A stretch of DNA of 64,000 nt, from positions 62,001 through 126,000 of the forward strand of contig NZ_RFFJ01000001.1 of assembly GCF_003696235.1 (NCBI RefSeq), written 5' to 3'. Source of the DNA: Streptomyces triticirhizae. Lineage in GTDB: Bacteria > Actinomycetota > Actinomycetes > Streptomycetales > Streptomycetaceae. The notes under the pieces are model-generated. The model searched no databases and was not told where the DNA came from. It saw only the letters and a list, made by a program, of their open reading frames with translations. Positions 59,388 through 64,000 of this stretch are shown here, one piece after another. Position 1 is the first letter of the stretch; every line of letters begins with the position of its first letter. Both the position numbers and the translations under genes were made by a program.

Positions 59388-61217
59388 CTAGCTGGTGGTG
59401 GAACGGACTCCGTGGGGAATGAACGGCTTGTCGGGGCTGAAGGCGGTGGTGCGCACGCCGGGGTGGGTGGTGGGCAGGTCATGGGCTGTCGTCAGGATGA
59501 GCTGCGCGGCCTCTCCTGCGTCTGCGCTGGCCGCGATGATGGCTCGCAGTGCGGCGTTGGTGTGGCGTTCTCCGACGTCGCCCGCCCCCAGTCCGTCGAA
59601 GGGGGAGTCGGCCCATAGCAGGCCGGGCAGCCGCGCGCCGGGCAAGGTCCGCGCGGCGGTGAACAGGGCCAGGTACATCGCGAGGTTGGCCAGGGCCAGT
59701 AGACCGGCGCTCGTGGCGAGTTCCCTGATTGGCCTGCCATTCGCCCGAGGACGCAGGGTCAGGGCGTCGATGGAAGCGGTACGCACCTCGCTGCGGTCGG
59801 TCAGGGCCAACAGGTAGTCCGAGTACAGACGGGAGAGTTCCTTTGCGACGCGCTGCTGTTGCGCGTCCACCTCGTCCTGCGCGACCTCCCAAGCTCGCTT
59901 GGCCTCCTCCGCGCGGGTGGCGGTGTGCTCTACCTCCCGCTCCAGCAGTGAGATCTCGGTGAGCTCGCGCCGATGCTCGGCCAGCGCCTCCAGCCGTGCC
60001 TGGGTCACCTTCACCATGGTCTCGGCGCGCGCCTTCTCCTCTTCCGCGGGCGCGATCTGGCTGACTCGGTAAGCCTCGGCGTCCGACAGGGCGTCGCTCA
60101 GTTTCTTCTCGGCGGTCAGGCGGTCCCGCACCGCGGTCTCCTCCGCCTGACGAGCGTCAGCGACCGACTTCACCAACGCGGACGCCTTCTCGTCGGCGGC
60201 CTTCTCCTCCTGCCCCAGCTGTGCCTCGATCTCGGCAGCGTGCTGGCCACATACCCCACACAGCCCAGGAGCCCGAGACGGCAACGACTGCCGGCACGCG
60301 GGACAGCCCGTGCGCCCGTTCAGTTCTTCTCGCAGGACCTTGTACCTCTCCCGTGCTCCACCGAGCCGCTCCAGGAGCGGTCCGATCCGATGTGCCGCCT
60401 CCTGAGCCACCCCCGCTGCGGCGGACACCTGCTCCCGTGCGCTTGCGACCTGCGCGGTCAACTCGTCGTAGCAGCCCGTGCGTTCCTTGAAGGATTGGGC
60501 AGTTCGTTCCTGCTCCTGTTTGGCCTCCCGCAGCCGCTCCCGTAGCCGTTGCTCCTCGACATCGAACTCGTGCTCAGTGAAAAGGCCCTGCGCCCGCCGG
60601 CGCTCCCGGGCCTTCTCCAACCGGTTGGCGGCCTTCCGCGCGCCGGACGCAGTGACTTTCTGCCGAGAGCGCAGGTGGCAGGCGCGTTCATCCGAGATCC
60701 CGAGCACGATTCGCATCGTCAGATCGTGGTCAGTCCCTCCCGTGCGATGGCCGAACAGCGTGGGGGAGCTGGCCAGGGCCTGCGGGAAGTACAGCAGCCG
60801 CATCACGCTGTCGATCGTGACCTTCCCGCTCTCGGTCTCCACCGAGGGCACGCCCATCAGACCCAGTGCGAAGCGACCTGCGCTGTCCGAACCATCCTTC
60901 GGCTTCACCGACCGCCGCTGAACCTCACCTCCTCCCAGGCAGGCGAACTCCACCTCGCCGGCCGACAAGTCGCAGCTGGCCGTCCACACCCCCGAGGCCG
61001 TGCCCAGGGTGAGCCTGATCCCCTTCACCTGGTTACGGAAGGGCTCGGGTAGCCCGGTCAGCGGGGTCGTTGCCCCCAACGCCACCCAGGCCGACTCCGC
61101 GCACAGACTGCCGGCCGAACCAGTTGTCGCCCGGTAGTGCCGAAGTTGCGCCGCGTGGGAGAGCCCGTCCCACACCCCGTCGATCAACCACTCCTGCCGC
61201 AGAAACTTGAACTCCAC
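59388..61217 (-). CDS. SMC/Rad50-like coiled-coil ATPase lacking its N-terminal P-loop
   Basis: About 609 residues from GTG 61217. The middle is a long coiled coil with a zinc-hook-like centre (GCPACRQSLP and LCGVCGQH). The C-terminus has an ABC-type signature helix (ATSAGLLALANLAMYLALF), a Walker B-like LLWADSPFDGLG and a final LILTTAHDLP, as in Rad50/RecN-type proteins. The N-terminal part has EFKFLRQEWLIDGVWDGL but no Walker A (GxxGxGK[ST]). The gene begins next to a foreign fragment, so its 5' end was probably lost. Activity is doubtful. Such ATPases often serve in defence or repair. Confidence 0.6.
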   Translation of the reverse strand: MEFKFLRQEWLIDGVWDGLSHAAQLRHYRATTGSAGSLCAESAWVALGATTPLTGLPEPFRNQVKGIRLTLGTASGVWTASCDLSAGEVEFACLGGGEVQRRSVKPKDGSDSAGRFALGLMGVPSVETESGKVTIDSVMRLLYFPQALASSPTLFGHRTGGTDHDLTMRIVLGISDERACHLRSRQKVTASGARKAANRLEKARERRRAQGLFTEHEFDVEEQRLRERLREAKQEQERTAQSFKERTGCYDELTAQVASAREQVSAAAGVAQEAAHRIGPLLERLGGARERYKVLREELNGRTGCPACRQSLPSRAPGLCGVCGQHAAEIEAQLGQEEKAADEKASALVKSVADARQAEETAVRDRLTAEKKLSDALSDAEAYRVSQIAPAEEEKARAETMVKVTQARLEALAEHRRELTEISLLEREVEHTATRAEEAKRAWEVAQDEVDAQQQRVAKELSRLYSDYLLALTDRSEVRTASIDALTLRPRANGRPIRELATSAGLLALANLAMYLALFTAARTLPGARLPGLLWADSPFDGLGAGDVGERHTNAALRAIIAASADAGEAAQLILTTAHDLPTTHPGVRTTAFSPDKPFIPHGVRSTTS

Positions 61218-61394
61218 ACCGGCCTCGCTTCCCTGGGGCGACCGGGCGCTCGCCGGCCACGCAAGCCCCAACGACTCCCTGCCTCGCCGGATACGCCCTG
61301 CGCGGCACGGGGCCGAGACACGGTGGACGTCGCTCACCCCCCGCTTACGACTACCACCGGCACTAGACAAACCGGGCCGAGGGCCGGGGACATT

Positions 61395-61812
61395 CTGCGC
61401 GATCGTCTCGCTGGTCGACACCGCCTATCCGGCGGGCGAGGCGCTGGACGCCTACCACCTCGGCGCCGGCGGGCTGTCCGTGCCGACCTATCTGGACACG
61501 GTGCGCCCCGGCTCCACCAGCGTGGTCTCCGAGATCGACCCCGGCGTGATCGAGATCGACCGGGAACGACTGGGCGTGGCGACCGGTGAACGTCTCCAGG
61601 TGCGGGTGGAGGACGCCCGGTTGGGGCTGCGCCGGCTCGCCGACGACTCCCGCGACCTGGTCGTCGGCGACGCGTTCGGAGGCGTCAGCGTGCCTTGGCA
61701 CCTCACCACCCGCGAGGCGCTGGCCGACGTCGGGCGAACGCTGCGCCCCGGGCGGCCACAGGCAGTACACCGCGCAAACGGCGGTGAAGGTTCGTCATGC
61801 CGGGGACGGTAG
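61395..61812 (+). pseudogene. Internal fragment of a fused spermidine synthase
   Basis: The frame from about 61395 reads IVSLVDTAYPAGEALDAYHL, GAGGLSVPTYLDTVRPGSTS, VVSEIDPGVIEIDRERLGV, and DLVVGDAFGGVSVPWHLTTR, which is the SpeE-like domain of fused membrane spermidine synthases. It has no start codon of its own and stops soon after LADVGRTLRPG. The N-terminal membrane part is missing. An intact gene of the same family starts 2 kb downstream at 63792. Confidence 0.72.
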
Positions 61813-62055
61813 GAGGCCGCTCTGTCATGTTGTGGGACAAACGGATCAACGGTGTAGCTTGATCCGAGGAATGGATTCCCACATGTAGTGCAACAGCCAG
61901 ACGTATCTGGGGCGCGATCCGCGATTTCCGCATCACGTTGAACCGGTCCCGGCGTCGAAGTGGGCAGTCCAAAGAACCAGACCTTGCGGGAACCTCGCTT
62001 CGTCGGCCAAAGGGAAGTCACTAGAAATTGAGGGGCACAGGGAATTCGTTTCGTT
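61813..62055. other. Intergenic stretch where an integrase gene would be expected
   Basis: 243 bases downstream of the Xis-like gene on its own strand. In Streptomyces integrative elements the integrase normally follows xis. Here no integrase motif (R..H-R-Y or serine type) is visible on either strand, so the gene appears deleted or located elsewhere. Confidence 0.45.
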
Positions 62056-62253
62056 CTAATGGCCTTCTCGACGCGGCACCTGTAGACGGCGGTGCTCGTG
62101 CAGCCACTGTTCGATCTCGTGGGGGCGGAAGCGCAGTTGCTGCCCGATGCGATAGCTCGGTACCTTTTCGCGTGCGTGGTTTTCGTAGACCCACGACGTA
62201 GGCTTGTCGAGGAACTTAGCGAGATCCTTGACTGTCCATAGGGTGTTCTTCAT
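62056..62253 (-). CDS. Excisionase/AlpA-like DNA-binding protein
   Basis: A 65-residue winged-helix protein of the MerR/AlpA/Xis type: LWTVKDLAKFLDKPTSWVYE then VPSYRIGQQLRFRPHEIEQW. AAGGAGATC precedes the ATG. Such proteins direct excision of integrative elements, normally with an integrase encoded just downstream. It marks the right edge of the element. Confidence 0.85.
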   Translation of the reverse strand: MKNTLWTVKDLAKFLDKPTSWVYENHAREKVPSYRIGQQLRFRPHEIEQWLHEHRRLQVPRREGH

Positions 62254-62510
62254 TTCATGATCTCCTTGGCGCCAGCGTTGTCTTCGGACAGGTTAAGGAA
62301 ATCAGGCGGTCACCCCAAACGGGCGAGACCGGGTGAGTGCCCGGCTCGTTCAACATCCAGCACTGATCCAGCACGATGGGCGTGAACGGACCGAAACGGG
62401 CGGCAACGGAAGCCAGCACCGAGTCAGCACGGCAGGTGGAGGCGACTCAACTCCCCTTGTGTCGCAACGGCTTGACCAGCACATTTGCGAACAAGGGGAG
62501 TTGGTGGTAG
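62254..62510. other. Region with a 13-bp inverted repeat, attachment-site or operator candidate
   Basis: Upstream of the Xis-like gene. CAACTCCCCTTGT at 62448-62460 is the exact inverse of ACAAGGGGAGTTG at 62491-62503, with 30 bases between. The repeat lies just before an orphan coding fragment. It may be an Xis or integrase arm site, or an operator. I found no second copy near the left edge of the element by eye. Confidence 0.45.
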
Positions 62511-62669
62511 GAGCGCATCGAGCAGTTCGAGAACATCTGGCTCCGCACCCAGCGGTACGACGAGAACGGCCAGGTCAGAGGCGGCACGGGCGGGGTCTGC
62601 TACCTGTACTTCCCGACCAGCCCCACCGCCCGCCAACGCCGCGCGCTGCGGCGGCTGGGCTGCCGCTGA
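62511..62669 (+). pseudogene. C-terminal coding fragment without a start
   Basis: Fifty-two codons in one frame, opening right after a stop codon and without a usable start: ERIEQFENIWLRTQRYDENG, then GGVCYLYFPTSPTARQRRAL and RRLGCR. The codon bias is that of a true gene. I do not recognise the family. It is probably the leftover 3' end of a gene broken at the element border. Confidence 0.45.
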
Positions 62670-63203
62670 GCGCCGGCGGCCCTCCTGGGTGAGGGGTGGC
62701 CGCAGCGGTCGACCGTGACCGTGGTCGGGCGGTGTTCCCGTCAACGAGAGACCCGTGGGGAGGACCTCCCGGCCGGGGTCACGGTCGTGCGCGGGCGCGG
62801 CGTGGGTCGCGCGGCCCGTGGTGGGGGAGGCGAGAATGTCTGGTGCTCCGGTTCCAGAAATCTCCTCAGGAAATCCGGATGGGGAGCGTCCCCTTCCCGA
62901 CGGGGATCGGCAGGCGTTGCGCGTAGGTGCGATGGGACTCGGGGCGGAAACGTCCCGCGTTTCCCCGCGTGTTCATCACGGGACTGGTCGAGGCGAGGTC
63001 GTGTCGCACCGCGCCCCAGGTCGCGGGGGCGGTCAGTCGCTGACGCCGCGCGGCCTCCTCCCAACCCACACAGCGCGCGCGGGCGCGTTGTGTGTTTTCG
63101 GTGACGGCCCGTCAGTGGGTGACCGAGGTCGTCTTGTCGGGTCATGTCGAGCCTCGTCATTCTGGACGCTCCGAATGCCGGTCTCCTCTGAGAGGAATTC
63201 ACT
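62670..63203. other. Intergenic stretch with an 11-bp inverted repeat
   Basis: About 530 bases. CGACCGTGACC at 62710-62720 is repeated inverted at 62777-62787. Long frames on the minus strand are Arg/Pro-rich and have no motif, so I do not call a gene. The promoter of the secreted-peptide gene lies in the right part. Confidence 0.4.
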
Positions 63204-63422
63204 GTGCGCCTTCGATCCGCTCTCGTTCTCGCCCCGCTGACGCTCGCGCTGGCCGTCGGCGGCGTGTCCACCGCGAGCGCCGCCACCGAGCCGGCGGAGA
63301 GTCCCATCGACGCGACCCTCAACGTCACCGTCGACATCGTCGGCGTGGTCGGCTGCGTGGTCGACGCGGCCGGGAACCCCACGAACCCGACCGTGCTGCT
63401 CAACTGTCTGACCGGCCGCTGA
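63204..63422 (+). CDS. Small secreted peptide with two cysteines
   Basis: A 72-residue protein from GTG 63204 with AGAGGAA seven bases upstream. A Sec signal peptide (basic RLRS, hydrophobic ALVLAPLTLALAVGGVSTAS, cleavage near A26/A27) leaves a mature peptide of about 45 residues. It ends with VDIVGVVGCVVDAAGNPTNP and TVLLNCLTGR, with C51 and C68 likely forming a disulfide. It is not a chaplin by sequence. A strong terminator follows 20 bases after the stop, so this is a complete single-gene unit. The function is unknown. Confidence 0.75.
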   Translation: MRLRSALVLAPLTLALAVGGVSTASAATEPAESPIDATLNVTVDIVGVVGCVVDAAGNPTNPTVLLNCLTGR

Positions 63423-63442
63423 CGCGCGCCTCGCGCTGAACG

Positions 63443-63470
63443 GAGGCCCCCGCCAGCCGGCGGGGGCCTC
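63443..63470 (+). terminator. Strong intrinsic terminator of the secreted-peptide gene
   Basis: A perfect 12-bp stem (GAGGCCCCCGCC with GGCGGGGGCCTC, 4-base loop) followed by TTCTCCTC. It lies 21 bases after the stop codon of the secreted-peptide gene. Confidence 0.9.
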
Positions 63471-63791
63471 TTCTCCTCCGGGTCTGACCCGCCTTCCGGC
63501 GGCCTGCCGACCGAGGCGTCGCCGAGCCGCTGGGAAGCGCTCGGGCACCCCAGGGCGGATGCATCACGTCTCCCCGGGCCGCTCGTAAGGGAGTTGACGC
63601 GTGGGCGACCCACCGGCGCGTTCCGCATCCGAGGGGCGGAACGGCCGCGCGGCTGCTGGCAGGATGAGGAACGCGGCGATGCCGGACGGCCGTTCGGCCG
63701 GCCTCCGGGGCGCCCCCGCGCGGTCGGCATGGCGCCGTCCCGGCAACGCCCGTGCAACCCGGCGGACTTCACCTTTCGAACGTAGGTCGAC
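63471..63791. other. Intergenic stretch upstream of the spermidine synthase gene
   Basis: About 320 bases with no supported gene. Frames on both strands are short and lack ribosome sites. The promoter of the spermidine synthase gene should be here. Confidence 0.4.
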
Positions 63792-64000
63792 ATGACTGCT
63801 CACGCATCAGGGACAACGGGCCGTGACCGCCCCTCGGACACGCGCGCCACGCCAACCGGAGCCGCCCGGGGGGAGGGCGGGGAGCCGGCGCCCGCGCCGG
63901 GGATCGGCCCGCGCACCGGCGCCGTGCTGGTCTTCGGGTCTTCGGCGGCGGTGCTCGTCGTCGAGCTGGTCGCGCTGCGGCTGCTGGCGCCCTATGTCGG
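63792..64000 (+). CDS. Fused membrane spermidine synthase, N-terminal part (3' end outside window)
   Basis: The first 69 codons from ATG 63792. After a Gly/Ala/Pro-rich lead of about 45 residues comes the first membrane helix TGAVLVFGSSAAVLVVELVA, then LRLLAPYVG, a hallmark of fused membrane/spermidine synthase-like proteins. Such proteins carry several membrane spans and a SpeE-like domain that transfers aminopropyl groups. A fragment of the SpeE-like domain of such a gene lies at 61395-61812. Confidence 0.75.
   Translation, partial: MTAHASGTTGRDRPSDTRATPTGAARGEGGEPAPAPGIGPRTGAVLVFGSSAAVLVVELVALRLLAPYV

Noticed and set aside
62741-63793. 350-residue minus-strand frame covering the secreted-peptide gene
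   Set aside because: Arg/Pro-rich without motif. It runs through the strong terminator and is opposite to a gene with signal peptide and ribosome site.

Overview
The window is very GC-rich, its coding regions have strong G/C bias at third codon positions, GTG and TTG starts are common, and stop/start overlaps of the ATGA and GTGA type are frequent. It carries a WhiB protein, a WhiJ/DUF397/HATPase module, an Rv2466c-like thioredoxin-fold protein and a LAETG-anchored surface protein. Together these point to the chromosome of a Streptomyces or a close filamentous actinomycete. I see no rRNA, tRNA or CRISPR array.

Layout. 1-9 kb is chromosomal: the end of a surface-anchored protein, a methyltransferase, an RX4H (HEPN-like) protein, an XRE/TPR regulator coupled to a phosphotransferase, then a WhiJ-like regulator with its DUF397 partner, divergent from a HATPase-led operon. 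9.1-21.3 kb is a compact gene cluster. A divergent XRE/TPR regulator faces a 13-gene plus-strand operon: queD, queE, folE, phosphoribosyltransferase, methyltransferase, thymidylate-kinase-like protein, radical SAM protein, DegT-type aminotransferase, second thymidylate-kinase-like protein, HAD phosphatase, PurC-like ligase, DEDDh nuclease-like protein and Rv2466c-like protein. A convergent NUDIX gene closes the cluster.

FolE, QueD and QueE make 7-carboxy-7-deazaguanine (CDG). No QueC, nitrile hydratase, GMP reductase or tRNA/DNA transglycosylase gene is visible. Instead there is a ligase of the PurC fold, which normally joins a carboxylated imidazole ribotide to an amine. My main inference is that this operon makes a ribosylated 7-deazaguanine-7-carboxamide, a biosynthetic route I do not know to be described.

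21.5-23.2 kb is IS5-family debris around a secreted protein gene. From about 25 kb to about 62 kb lies a degrading integrative and conjugative element. It has a phage-like replication protein with DNA-level palindromes, a DnaC-like loader, WhiB and DUF2637 proteins, a MobC with a hairpin-rich oriT candidate, a MoxR-type AAA ATPase with a metallopeptidase/VWA partner, and a relaxase with HxxxHxH. A five-gene minus-strand operon follows (DNA methyltransferase, DUF4913, RelE/ParE-like, wHTH, DUF317). Next come a type IV secretion operon (NlpC/P60 hydrolase, pilin-like, TcpC-like, VirB6-like, SCO6880-like, VirB4-like) and a VirD4-like coupling protein. The element therefore looks like the single-strand, T4SS type rather than the usual Streptomyces TraB type.

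The right part of the element carries DNA-metabolism genes and decay: a PP-loop hydrolase, a DUF6884-like protein, a gutted C5-cytosine methyltransferase, a DnaB-N-like protein, an SMC-like ATPase without its P-loop, a spermidine-synthase fragment and an orphan Xis-like gene with no integrase. The window ends with a small secreted peptide gene, a strong terminator and the start of an intact fused spermidine synthase.
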